Part shown: positions 37,572 to 45,554 of the stretch, one piece after another
Numbering within the stretch: position 1 is the first letter of the stretch
Layout of the letters: each line of letters begins with the position of its first letter
Source: Bacteroidetes bacterium UBA2475
GTDB lineage: Bacteria > Bacteroidota > Bacteroidia > B-17B0 > Aurantibacillaceae
Assembly (NCBI GenBank): GCA_002342065.1
Contig: DDPF01000007.1
Span: forward strand, 62,001 to 126,000
Direction: 5' to 3'
DNA: 64,000 nucleotides
Position numbers and translations under genes: made by a program
The notes under the pieces: model-generated
Told to the model about the DNA's origin: nothing
The model's input: the letters and a program-made list of their open reading frames with translations, nothing else
Database searches by the model: none

Positions 37572-38057
37572 ATGTACGCAATTGTAGAAATAGCCGGGCA
37601 ACAATTTAAAGTGGAACGTGGAAACAAAGTTTACGTTCACCGCCTAGAGGCTAACGAGGGCGCTAAGATTGAATTTGACAAAGTTTTCTTATTAGATAAC
37701 GGCGGCAAAATTTCAGTTGGAAACCCAACCGTAGAGGGCGCTAAAGTAGCAGCCACAGTGATCTCCCACTTAAAAGGAGATAAAGTGATCATTTTCAAAA
37801 AGAAACGCCGTAAGGGTTATCAAAAATGGAACAATCACCGTCAATCTTTAACTCAGATCCTTATTCAAGGTGTTTTAGCTAAAGGTGATAAATTAGAATC
37901 AGAATTAACTGCAGTTCGCAAAATTCGCACACAAGGTCCGGTTAAAAAAGCTGAGACAACTGTAAGCGAAGTAGCTGTTGAGAAAAAAGCTCCTGCTAAA
38001 AAGGCAGCAGTTAAAAAAGCTCCTGCAAAAAAAGTAACTAAGAAAAAAGAAGATTAA
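37572..38057 (+). CDS. rplU: Ribosomal protein bL21 with a long Lys/Ala tail
   Basis: 161 residues. Residues 1-102 are a normal bL21 (MYAIVEIAGQQFKVERG; KKKRRKGYQKWNNHRQSLTQILI). The rest is an extra tail of about 58 residues ending in repeated KKAPAKK units, highly basic and low in complexity. Typical bL21 is about 103 residues. First gene of the rplU-rpmA unit. Confidence 0.96.
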   Translation: MYAIVEIAGQQFKVERGNKVYVHRLEANEGAKIEFDKVFLLDNGGKISVGNPTVEGAKVAATVISHLKGDKVIIFKKKRRKGYQKWNNHRQSLTQILIQGVLAKGDKLESELTAVRKIRTQGPVKKAETTVSEVAVEKKAPAKKAAVKKAPAKKVTKKKED

Positions 38058-38073
38058 AAGAAATGATAAATGC

Positions 38074-38102
38074 AAAATGTTGAATTTTAAATTGAACATT
38101 TT
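38074..38102. repeat. AT-rich near-palindrome between rplU and rpmA
   Basis: AAAATGTT and AACATTTT are inverted arms around an A/T core; two further ACATTT words follow up to 38128. It resembles the low-complexity spacers of other Bacteroidota loci. No other copy was seen here. Confidence 0.35.
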
Positions 38103-38142
38103 CATCTAACATTTATAATTTAACATTTAAAATTAAAAGAAA

Positions 38143-38403
38143 ATGGCACACAAAAAAGGCGCGGGTTCATCAGATAATGGTCGCGATTCGCATAGTAAAC
38201 GTTTAGGCGTTAAAATTTTCGGAGGTCAAGCTTGCATTGCAGGTAACATTATTGTTCGTCAACGTGGTACAAAACACAATCCATCTGAAGGTGTTGGTAT
38301 GGGAAAAGACCATACTTTATATGCTTTAATTGATGGAAAAGTAGTATTCAAAAAGAAAAGAGACGATCGTTCGTACGTATCGGTTGTTCCTATTGAGGGG
38401 TAA
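38143..38403 (+). CDS. rpmA: Ribosomal protein bL27
   Basis: 86 residues. MAHKKGAGSSDNGRDSHSKRLGVK is the unmistakable N-terminus, reaching the peptidyl-transferase centre; GNIIVRQRGTKHNPSEGVGMGKDHTLYAL follows. There is no N-terminal cleavable extension of the Firmicutes kind. It is followed by a clear terminator. Confidence 0.97.
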   Translation: MAHKKGAGSSDNGRDSHSKRLGVKIFGGQACIAGNIIVRQRGTKHNPSEGVGMGKDHTLYALIDGKVVFKKKRDDRSYVSVVPIEG

Positions 38404-38422
38404 TAAATACTTTATATAAAAT

Positions 38423-38457
38423 AAAGCCCTCCATTAAATTGGTGGGCTTTTTTTGTT
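38423..38457 (+). terminator. Rho-independent terminator of rplU-rpmA
   Basis: AAAGCCCTCC and GGTGGGCTTT pair with one T-T mismatch around an A/T loop and are followed by a T-rich tail, 20 bp after the rpmA stop. Confidence 0.85.
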
Positions 38458-38465
38458 TTTAGATC

Positions 38466-38500
38466 TTTGCCACTCAACATCATTTAAAAAATTAAATTTG
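38466..38500 (+). promoter_or_regulatory. Putative serS promoter
   Basis: TAAATTTG at 38493-38500 matches the -7 consensus; TTTG at 38466-38469 is a possible -33 element, but the 23-nt spacer is longer than usual. It lies 22 bp before the serS ATG and just after the rpmA terminator. Confidence 0.45.
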
Positions 38501-38521
38501 TATTAAAATAAACAGAACTCT

Positions 38522-39796
38522 ATGTTGCAATTAAATTATATCAGGGAAAATAAAGAAGAGGTTTTAAAACGTCTTGCCATAAAGAATTTTAAAGATGCTG
38601 AAACCATTATTAATTCTGTTTTGATAAAAGATGCGCAACGTAGATCACTACAGCAGGAAGGTGATGCTATTAAAGCCGAATCGAATCAAATTGCCAAACA
38701 AATTGGCGAGCTGATGAAAGCTGGTAAAAAAGAAGAAGCAGAAAAAGTTAAGCTTCGTACTGCTGAATTAAAGCAAAAAGAAAAAGAACTTGACGAACAA
38801 CTAAAAACCGTTGAAGACGAGATCCAACAACTTTTAGTTTTGGTTCCAAACACGCCAAACTTAACTGTGCCTTTAGGAAAAACACATGAAGATAATGCCG
38901 TTGTTTTTGAACATGGCGAGAAGCCGAAATTGGCTCCAGGTTTTGTTCCTCACTGGGACTTAACTACAAAATATAATTTAATTGATTTTGAATTAGGCGT
39001 GAAAATTGCCGGTGCTGGTTTTCCTGTTTATAAAGGTAAATGCGCACGCTTACAACGCGCTTTAATTAATTTCTTTTTAGATCGCGCTACAGCAAAAGGT
39101 TATTTGGAAATTCAACCACCAATTGTGGTGAACGAAGACAGCGGTTATGGTACCGGCCAGTTGCCTGATAAAGAAGGACAAATGTATCATTGCACCATTG
39201 ACAATTTATATTTGATACCAACCGCTGAGGTGCCGGTTACAAATATTTACCGTGATGTTATTTTAAAAGAAGCCGATCTGCCGGTTAAAAATACAGCCTA
39301 CACGCCTTGTTTTAGAAGAGAAGCAGGAAGCTACGGAAAAGATGTGCGTGGTTTAAATCGCTTGCATCAATTTGACAAAGTAGAGATCGTACAAATAACA
39401 CATCCTGATAAAAGCTACGAAACGTTAGAAGAAATGCGTGAGTATGTTGCGGGTCTTTTAAAAGAATTAGAATTGCCTTTCCGTACTTTAAAATTATGTG
39501 GCGGTGATATGAGTTTTGCAAGCGCCTTAACTTACGATATGGAAGTTTGGTCTGCCGCGCAGGAACGTTGGTTAGAAGTGAGCAGCGTTAGTAATTTTGA
39601 AACTTTTCAAACCAACCGTTTAAAATGCAGATTTAAAGATGCTAATGGTAAAACGCAATTAGCGCACAGCTTAAATGGCAGCGCATTGGCATTACCGCGT
39701 ATTGTTGCAGCATTGTTAGAAAATAATCAAACGCCTGAAGGAATTAAAATTCCAAAAGTATTAGTTCCTTATTGTGGTTTTGATATGATAAACTAA
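38522..39796 (+). CDS. serS: Seryl-tRNA synthetase
   Basis: 424 residues. The N-terminal long coiled-coil arm that grips tRNA-Ser spans about residues 28-105. Class II motif 2 is in FRREAGSYGKDVRGLNRLHQFDKVEI (about 262-287), and motif 3 in LNGSALALPRIVAALLENNQ (about 388-407). The length is standard. It is followed 1 bp later by a lipoprotein gene. Confidence 0.96.
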   Translation: MLQLNYIRENKEEVLKRLAIKNFKDAETIINSVLIKDAQRRSLQQEGDAIKAESNQIAKQIGELMKAGKKEEAEKVKLRTAELKQKEKELDEQLKTVEDEIQQLLVLVPNTPNLTVPLGKTHEDNAVVFEHGEKPKLAPGFVPHWDLTTKYNLIDFELGVKIAGAGFPVYKGKCARLQRALINFFLDRATAKGYLEIQPPIVVNEDSGYGTGQLPDKEGQMYHCTIDNLYLIPTAEVPVTNIYRDVILKEADLPVKNTAYTPCFRREAGSYGKDVRGLNRLHQFDKVEIVQITHPDKSYETLEEMREYVAGLLKELELPFRTLKLCGGDMSFASALTYDMEVWSAAQERWLEVSSVSNFETFQTNRLKCRFKDANGKTQLAHSLNGSALALPRIVAALLENNQTPEGIKIPKVLVPYCGFDMIN

Positions 39797-39797
39797 A

Positions 39798-40388
39798 ATG
39801 ATAAAGACTGCTAAAAATACTTTAATAATTATATTTTTTGCAGGAGCATTATTTCAATCTTGTAACAGGGTAGATATTTACGCTGTTAAAATGCAATCCC
39901 TAGATAGTTTAAGTGGCGCCGTAAATAGTTCCGCTGAAGAAGTGGATAAAACAGATACGGTTATTTTAGATAAAGCGATCTCACGTTTTAACCAATACAA
40001 ACAATTCATTCAACAAAATGTAAAAGATACGCTTACAAAAGTGGAGGCAGATTTTACGCAACAGTTTTATACAAGTGGCACAAGCTTAGAAAATTTTGCT
40101 ACAAACAGAAGATCGATAAAAGCAAGAACGAATTTAATTAACTCGCAAATTGAGAAATTAAAAACCGATGCAAAGAACAGATCGATAACTGAAGAAAAAT
40201 TAATTGAATTTACTAACCAGGAAAAAAAAGAGGCGGGTAATTTAATTGAAGCAAGCCAAAAACAACAGCAGTTATTTTATACCAGTCTGCAGGAATTTAA
40301 AACCTCTTTAAAAGGTGTGGAAGATATTATAAAAGCCAGGAACAATGGGCAATTGCCAACAATAATAAAAGACACTCTTTCTTTATAA
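39798..40388 (+). CDS. Predicted lipoprotein, helical, unknown function
   Basis: 196 residues. A type II signal peptide ends with the lipobox FQSC (Cys near residue 22). The mature part is almost entirely charged helix with coiled-coil character (about 45-180). No family recognised. It directly follows serS with a 1-bp gap and is followed by repeat copy B. Confidence 0.7.
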   Translation: MIKTAKNTLIIIFFAGALFQSCNRVDIYAVKMQSLDSLSGAVNSSAEEVDKTDTVILDKAISRFNQYKQFIQQNVKDTLTKVEADFTQQFYTSGTSLENFATNRRSIKARTNLINSQIEKLKTDAKNRSITEEKLIEFTNQEKKEAGNLIEASQKQQQLFYTSLQEFKTSLKGVEDIIKARNNGQLPTIIKDTLSL

Positions 40389-40397
40389 TAGTATTCT

Positions 40398-40473
40398 TGC
40401 CACAAAGACACAACGCCACCAAGGATCACCAAGAAATTTTTTTGTAACTTTATGTCTTAGCGCCTTAGTGGCA
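40398..40473. repeat. Palindromic dispersed repeat, copy B
   Basis: 76-bp element beginning TGCCACAAAG and ending GCCTTAGTGGCA. It shares AACTTTATGTCTTAG and both outer ends with copy A (1853-1929). As with copy A, an A/T tract and then ATGGC (start of ybeY) follow at once. Confidence 0.75.
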
Positions 40474-40484
40474 AAAAAATAATT

Positions 40485-40898
40485 ATGGCAATTTCATTTC
40501 AAGAACAAAACATAGAATTTAATTTACCGGCTAAGGTAAAGACCAAACTGTGGATCAAAAAAATTGTTGAATCAGAAAAAAAGCAATTAGGCCAACTAAA
40601 TTTTGTTTTTACTTCCGACGAAGAGATCTTAAAAAAAAATGTTCAGTATTTAAAACACAATACCTACACAGATATTATTACATTTGATTATTGCGAAGGG
40701 AAAAAGATCAACGGCGATGTTATTATCTCTGTTGAAAGGGTGAAAGAAAATGCTGAGAAATTTAAAACAGACTTTGAGACCGAAATTAAACGCGTTATCA
40801 TTCACGGTGTATTACATTTATGCGGTTATAAAGATAAAAGCGAGAAAGACAGTAAGTTGATGAGAAGCAAAGAGAATGCCGCTCTAAAAAAATATTAA
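40485..40898 (+). CDS. ybeY: Endoribonuclease YbeY (16S rRNA maturation)
   Basis: 137 residues. The zinc site is H107-GVL-H111-LCG-YK-D117: the usual third histidine of HxxxHxxGxxH is aspartate here. DIITFDYCEGKKINGDVIIS is the conserved central block. It acts in 16S rRNA 3'-end processing and ribosome quality control. Repeat copy B lies directly in front of its start codon. Confidence 0.9.
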   Translation: MAISFQEQNIEFNLPAKVKTKLWIKKIVESEKKQLGQLNFVFTSDEEILKKNVQYLKHNTYTDIITFDYCEGKKINGDVIISVERVKENAEKFKTDFETEIKRVIIHGVLHLCGYKDKSEKDSKLMRSKENAALKKY

Positions 40899-40899
40899 T

Positions 40900-41343
40900 A
40901 TGGGAACATTTACGCTTATCTTTTCTATTCTTATTGCAGCGCTATGTTTTTGGTCAAGTATTAAACTCATTTTGTTGTATTTAAAAGTAAATGGCTGGGA
41001 AAAAGTAAATGCTACCATTATTTCAAAGAAAGTCGAATTGCATAAAAAAGTTTCTACAAGAAATTCGCCTTACGCGGTTAGGGTAGAGTATAAATATGCT
41101 TACAATGGCATAGAATATACAAACGATAAAGTTTATTTGGTAGAATTAATTGGAGGTCAAACCAATCATATGGAATCGGCAGCTAATAAAAAAATAAATG
41201 CAATAAAAGAGAGTGAGACTATTTTTGTAAACCCTAAAGATCCACAGGAATCTGTTATGTTCTGTAATGGTATTGTGATGTACGTTGTTGTTTTCTTCTT
41301 TGGAATAATGAGCTTGTTAATAGGCTACAGTTATTATAAATAA
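40900..41343 (+). CDS. DUF3592 domain-containing membrane protein
   Basis: 147 residues: a transmembrane helix at each end (about 5-27 and 124-144) and an extracytoplasmic beta domain with the DUF3592 features VNATIISKKVE, YAVRVEYKYAYNGIEYTND and VFVNPKDPQESV-type strand (IFVNPKDPQESVM). Function unknown. Starts 1 bp after ybeY. Confidence 0.75.
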   Translation: MGTFTLIFSILIAALCFWSSIKLILLYLKVNGWEKVNATIISKKVELHKKVSTRNSPYAVRVEYKYAYNGIEYTNDKVYLVELIGGQTNHMESAANKKINAIKESETIFVNPKDPQESVMFCNGIVMYVVVFFFGIMSLLIGYSYYK

Positions 41344-41370
41344 AGAATTTTTTATTTTATACTCTCACGT

Positions 41371-42177
41371 TTATTGGCCAATTGATCCTGATGAACCCGA
41401 AGCGTCTTTATTAATATTTCTAAGGCTAAATGTTATTGGGTAATTCGTCCTATATCTTACAAATTTATTATTAAGCACAGCGGGTTGCCATTTAGTTTCT
41501 TTAATGAGTCTTAAGGCTTCTTCTGTACAGCCTGTATTTACGCCTTGTTTAACAGTTATGCCTGTTATGTAGCCATTCGTCTCAACAACAAACTCTATTA
41601 CTACTGTTCCTTCAACTGATCTTTCGATAGCTAATTTTGGGTATTCAATTTGAGAAAGTATAAATTCCGTTAAACCATCGTCTCCATTTTTATAATATTC
41701 GGGCGATTTATCTGCTTTTGTATATATAACGTAACTGCTATCTGCCGGTAATGGTTTTTTAAGATTTAATTTATTTTTTTGTTTAAAGTATCGGTTATAT
41801 TTTTCGGTAGATAATTTAAAGATCAAAAAGTAAGGCCTGCTTTCGTTAGGTAAATGCAATGTTTTGTTGAATTTCCAAAAACCAAACATGCGGGTCAATT
41901 CGTTTCGCAACACATTGTTATTATTGTTCTTTAACCCTTCAAACTTAATATTCACAGCTTTTCCTGCTGAATCAAGATCAAAAAAAGTAGTTATCTCTAC
42001 ATCAAAATTGGAAGTTAAGAGGATCTTTGGCAACGTTAACTGTGTTTCTAGCACACGTTCAATTTGTTCTTTGCCGCCAATTGCTATTGCTTCGTATTCA
42101 GGACTGGTACTTGAGGTTTGACCAAAAACCGAAGAAGCGGTGATCACAAAAAATAAAAATATGTATTTTTTAAGCAT
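41371..42177 (-). CDS. TonB C-terminal domain protein, secreted
   Basis: 268 residues from the ATG of MLKKYIFLFFVITASSVFGQ (signal peptide); an upstream ATG would add 18 residues and bury the signal. The C-terminal 90 residues carry the TonB fold: YPKLAIERSVEGTVVIEFVVETNGYITGITVKQGV, then EEALRLIKETKWQPAVLNNKFVRYRTNYPITF. There is no proline-rich spacer and a signal peptide replaces the membrane anchor, so it is probably a periplasmic relative rather than a true energy transducer. Confidence 0.75.
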   Translation of the reverse strand: MLKKYIFLFFVITASSVFGQTSSTSPEYEAIAIGGKEQIERVLETQLTLPKILLTSNFDVEITTFFDLDSAGKAVNIKFEGLKNNNNNVLRNELTRMFGFWKFNKTLHLPNESRPYFLIFKLSTEKYNRYFKQKNKLNLKKPLPADSSYVIYTKADKSPEYYKNGDDGLTEFILSQIEYPKLAIERSVEGTVVIEFVVETNGYITGITVKQGVNTGCTEEALRLIKETKWQPAVLNNKFVRYRTNYPITFSLRNINKDASGSSGSIGQ

Positions 42178-42187
42178 ATGTAAATAT

Positions 42188-42276
42188 AATCCAAAAAAAA
42201 TAAAAGTAAAAGCCGTTAAACAATAATTCAATACCAGTTATAAATTGGTGTTAATGCCTATGGTAAAGCCTGAGTT
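42188..42276. repeat. 89-bp direct repeat, copy 1 (remnant of a DUF5686-gene 3' end)
   Basis: Aligns without gaps to 43031-43119 with 11 mismatches by my count (about 88% identity). On the minus strand it still reads NSGFTIGINTNL-stop, against NSGFTIGINTSL-stop at the end of the intact DUF5686 gene. Most differences inside the codons are synonymous. It ends where the left RAYT palindrome begins. Confidence 0.8.
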
Positions 42277-42280
42277 ATTT

Positions 42281-42310
42281 GCTCCGCAGGATTTGCAATC
42301 CTGCGGAATA
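42281..42310 (+). repeat. Left REP palindrome of the RAYT element
   Basis: Arms TCCGCAGGATT (42283-42293) and AATCCTGCGGA (42297-42307) form a perfect 11-bp stem with loop TGC. Flanked by GC on the outside and ATA on the transposase side. The bases that follow, ATAACCTTCAAACAA, recur at the decayed copy near 58850. Confidence 0.88.
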
Positions 42311-42375
42311 ACCTTCAAACAATAAGATCTGTGATCCGTTTTGTAAATTAATCTGAAAAATGTTTAAGTTTAATT

Positions 42376-42948
42376 ATCAAACAAGGTGTAAAACATACAA
42401 TTAAATCGGACAAGGCTTATTTTGTGACGCTCACAGTCGTTGGTTGGGCAGACGTTTTCACACGTAAAAATCACAAAGAGGCTATTATAAATGCTTTAAA
42501 TTATTGCAGAGAAAATAAAGGCTTAGTTATTTTTGCTTATTGTTTAATGAGTAATCATTTGCATATGATCGTCAATTGTAATGAACCTCATTTACTAAAA
42601 AATACTATAAGGGATTTCAAAAAATTCACTTCAAAGGAAATAATCGCTCAGATCGAATCAGAACCTGAAAGTCGCCGAGAGTGGCTATTAAGTCTTTTCG
42701 CTTCTGCTGCAGCTATGAGCAAAAAACACAAAAATTATCGTTTTTGGCAAGAAGGTAATCATGCTATTGAATTGTATTCAGAAAAATTTGTTTGGGATAA
42801 AATAAATTATATTCACCAAAACCCTGTTGAGGAAAAATTTGTGACAAAGGCTGAAGATTGGATTTATTCCTCAGCAACGAATTACGCTGGTTTAGAATCT
42901 GTTCTTGAAGTAGAAATATTGCAGCAGCGTTTAATAACATATAATTAA
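42376..42948 (+). CDS. REP-associated tyrosine transposase (RAYT, Y1_Tnp/HUH)
   Basis: About 190 residues if read from 42376; the nearest standard start is GTG at 42424 (174 residues). The family block YFVTLTVVGWADVFTR begins upstream of that GTG, so 42424 is too short. The open frame continues back to ATTATCAAACAAGGT, where an ATG would be expected: ATC or ATT may be used, or the start codon may be mutated. The HUH motif is SNHLHMIV; the C-terminal block INYIHQNPV...DWIYSSATNYAG is intact. It cuts and rejoins REP single strands; here its own REPs flank it. Confidence 0.85.
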   Translation: MKQGVKHTIKSDKAYFVTLTVVGWADVFTRKNHKEAIINALNYCRENKGLVIFAYCLMSNHLHMIVNCNEPHLLKNTIRDFKKFTSKEIIAQIESEPESRREWLLSLFASAAAMSKKHKNYRFWQEGNHAIELYSEKFVWDKINYIHQNPVEEKFVTKAEDWIYSSATNYAGLESVLEVEILQQRLITYN

Positions 42949-42993
42949 TGAAAAATAATTTATATGAATTGCAAATTCCTAGGTTTTTTTAAA

Positions 42994-43023
42994 TATTCCG
43001 CAGGATTACAAATCCTGCGGAGC
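42994..43023 (-). repeat. Right REP palindrome of the RAYT element
   Basis: Arms TCCGCAGGATT (42997-43007) and AATCCTGCGGA (43011-43021), loop ACA. Read on the minus strand, it matches the left end including the GC and ATA flanks with one loop difference. Confidence 0.88.
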
Positions 43024-43030
43024 TGGGTAT

Positions 43031-43119
43031 AATTCAAAAAAAAGAAAAGTAAAAGCCGGTAAACAATAATACGGTACCAGTTATAAACTTGTATTAATCC
43101 CTATGGTAAAGCCCGAGTT
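43031..43119. repeat. 89-bp direct repeat, copy 2 (end of intact DUF5686 gene)
   Basis: Covers the last 13 codons and about 50 bp downstream of the DUF5686 gene. It matches 42188-42276 at a constant offset of 843 bp, without gaps. Confidence 0.8.
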
Positions 43120-45540
43120 TACTTTATTATTAATACCATAACCCAATACATAGTCAAACCGCAGAACGTTAAAGATATTCTCGAAGCCAAAATTTATTTC
43201 GTAATACTGTTTTAATTTATTGCTCATTAATAAATGGCCACCAACAACTTCCTGCACTTTTAATTTTTTAAAGACCGGGATCTTGTTAATGATAAAACCG
43301 TTAAAATGATGTTCTGCATGAGCTTCGGCAAACCACTTGTCGGCACTAAATGTGTAATAAGGCAACAACCTGAAACTGCTTAAGTAATCGTTGGTATTAA
43401 ACAGCGTTTGGTTCCCTAAAAAATATTTAAAGTCCATAAATAATAATTTTTTTGTGTTTACAAATCCTCCTCCCTTTAATCGAACACCAAGGCGGCCAAA
43501 GAGACCTAAGTTTAGTTCATCGTATATCATGGCACTTGCCAGGTCGTAATCTGCCGTAGTATTTAAAACAGGAAATGCTTTTTTATAACTCACGCTTAGT
43601 CTTGGATACTTACTTCCTGTAATTATCTTTTGATTAGGCAGTGTTATATATTTTTGTTTGAATCGGAACGAAAAAGTTATTTCAGCTGTAAAGGCATTAT
43701 TGGTTGTAAATAAAGAATCGTGGTTAAATTCGTTCCTTGGGTCATTACTTGTAAATAATTTTTGTTTGTCATCTATGATTAAAAGATCACTCGTATTTCG
43801 TAACGCATCACGTTCAACATATTTTACAAGCGACGAAAAATAAACACCGTTAACAACCTCCGTAAAGTAGCTGGTCTCAACGCCGGTTTCTTTAAACATC
43901 TTCATAAAATTTTCGTTCAGGTATAAAGAGTATAATGAATTTACCAGTGGCGATATAGGATCTAACTGGTTGTATTGTTCTGAAATAGATTTGAATTTGA
44001 TACCAACACGTGAGAATTTTTTTGGCCGGTAAAAATAATTATAACCAACTTCGCCGCCCCATAAATAATTACTAAAACCATAACGCAACTGGCCGGTAAA
44101 TCGATGCGCTTTTAAATTCTCATATTCTTTATTTACCGAGAACTTGTAACTTACATTAAAACCTTCAACAGTATTATATTGAAACCCGTTAGTAACTAAA
44201 CCGGGTATAGTTACGCTTATTCTTTTCTTTGTTTTATTATATGTGTAGCCAAAAAAGATATCGTTCATGCGCAATTTATTTCCGCGTTTATCAACCGAAT
44301 CTTTATATCGGTCTGTATCCTTTACTTTTTCGGTACTGTCTTTTTTGCGGTAATCTTTATTTTCTTCTGACGTTAATGGTGCAGGACGGTTGATGATCCA
44401 GTAATTAGAATCTTTTTTATTAGCCCCATCTTCTACAACAAAAACTTCATTGCTAAAAAAATTATCAGGAATGTTGGGCGTTAAATTGTAATTTTTTACT
44501 ATGGCATTAAAGTATCCGTCACCCGAGATCCCAAAAAACACAAAGTGAAAACCAAAATTATGACTCACGGGCATCCAAATGCTGTCGCCTGCCACGGGAG
44601 CGTAGAGCTGTTTGATAGAAAGTGTATCTACAAATTTTATTTTATTGTCTTTAAATAATTTAAGATCAATACCTGTTATTCGCCACGAATTTTCCTGGAT
44701 ATAAATTACACCGGTAAAGCAGGGATCGGTGCTGCGTTTTGGTTTTACTTCAATTTTATTAAAGATCTTTCCGTCTTCATTGATAGTTCCCAGTAATTTA
44801 AATTTGTAATACAAAAAAGCATTTCCATTTAATGGCGATACAAATGGCCTGTCGCTAATACCTCGTATAGGAACTAAGTTCTCGTAAAAATTAAATTTCA
44901 TCTGGCTCAACTGGTTAAAACTAAAACTTTTACTTTCACCGCTCACACGGCTGCTGAACATAATTTCTTTTTCTTTATTTGGTTTTTTAAAATAATAATT
45001 ACTTTCGCTTTCACTCAAGTAAATAACACCGTATAAAGTAGAATCTATTTCTTCGCCGCTTGTTATTTTAATTAATTTTTTAAATTTCTCCGGCAGGTTG
45101 GTTAACCGTTGTAAACCTTTTATGTATGATTGACAAGTGTATTCGTTTACCTGATTCGAATAGATCTTTCTACGTTTAATGGCTTTGCGCATAATGGGGT
45201 AGGCGGGGTCTTCGCCAGCTTTTACGGTTATTTCCTGCAAAGCTACACCATCCAGTTTTAAATTTACATTCAATGTTTTATTTTCGGTAAGATCAATTGC
45301 AATTTCTTGTTTTGAATAACCAATATATTGAAATATTACAATGTGTTTTCCCGCATCTAATTTTAAAGAATAAAGGCCATTGTCATTACTATTCACACCT
45401 TTGGTGGTACCTTTTAAATAAATGGTAGCAAAAGGTAAACTCTCGCCGTTTCCGGTAATTTTTCCTGAGAGAATAAATTGTTGAGAAATTAAAAATTTGC
45501 TGCAAGCAAAAAAAAGTAAGATCAATATTTTTTTATGCAT
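43081..45540 (-). CDS. DUF5686 / carboxypeptidase-regulatory-like outer-membrane protein
   Basis: 819 residues from the ATG of MHKKILILLFF (an ATG four codons earlier is also possible). A signal peptide ends about residue 20. The CarboxypepD_reg-like beta domain (about 20-105) has LSGKITGNGESLPFATIYLKG and the DNGLYSLKLDAGKHIVIFQYIGY pattern. The rest is DUF5686, a long beta-rich region probably forming an outer-membrane barrel, ending in NSGFTIGINTSL. Function unknown; abundant in Bacteroidota. A remnant of a second copy of its 3' end lies beyond the RAYT element. Confidence 0.85.
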   Translation of the reverse strand: MHKKILILLFFACSKFLISQQFILSGKITGNGESLPFATIYLKGTTKGVNSNDNGLYSLKLDAGKHIVIFQYIGYSKQEIAIDLTENKTLNVNLKLDGVALQEITVKAGEDPAYPIMRKAIKRRKIYSNQVNEYTCQSYIKGLQRLTNLPEKFKKLIKITSGEEIDSTLYGVIYLSESESNYYFKKPNKEKEIMFSSRVSGESKSFSFNQLSQMKFNFYENLVPIRGISDRPFVSPLNGNAFLYYKFKLLGTINEDGKIFNKIEVKPKRSTDPCFTGVIYIQENSWRITGIDLKLFKDNKIKFVDTLSIKQLYAPVAGDSIWMPVSHNFGFHFVFFGISGDGYFNAIVKNYNLTPNIPDNFFSNEVFVVEDGANKKDSNYWIINRPAPLTSEENKDYRKKDSTEKVKDTDRYKDSVDKRGNKLRMNDIFFGYTYNKTKKRISVTIPGLVTNGFQYNTVEGFNVSYKFSVNKEYENLKAHRFTGQLRYGFSNYLWGGEVGYNYFYRPKKFSRVGIKFKSISEQYNQLDPISPLVNSLYSLYLNENFMKMFKETGVETSYFTEVVNGVYFSSLVKYVERDALRNTSDLLIIDDKQKLFTSNDPRNEFNHDSLFTTNNAFTAEITFSFRFKQKYITLPNQKIITGSKYPRLSVSYKKAFPVLNTTADYDLASAMIYDELNLGLFGRLGVRLKGGGFVNTKKLLFMDFKYFLGNQTLFNTNDYLSSFRLLPYYTFSADKWFAEAHAEHHFNGFIINKIPVFKKLKVQEVVGGHLLMSNKLKQYYEINFGFENIFNVLRFDYVLGYGINNKVNSGFTIGINTSL

Positions 45541-45554
45541 CGCTCGAACCAAAT

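Larger units (their letters stand above)
42281..43023 (+). mobile_element. REP-RAYT-REP element
   Basis: A 743-bp unit made of a Y1-transposase gene between two 30-nt ends in inverted orientation (29 of 30 bases identical by eye). Each end holds a perfect 11-bp-stem palindrome, as expected for REP sequences cut by their cognate RAYT. An 89-bp imperfect direct repeat flanks the whole unit on both sides. Confidence 0.8.

Noticed and set aside
42360..42404. ATG at 42360 as RAYT start
   Set aside because: It is in another frame and terminates after 14 codons without joining the conserved frame.
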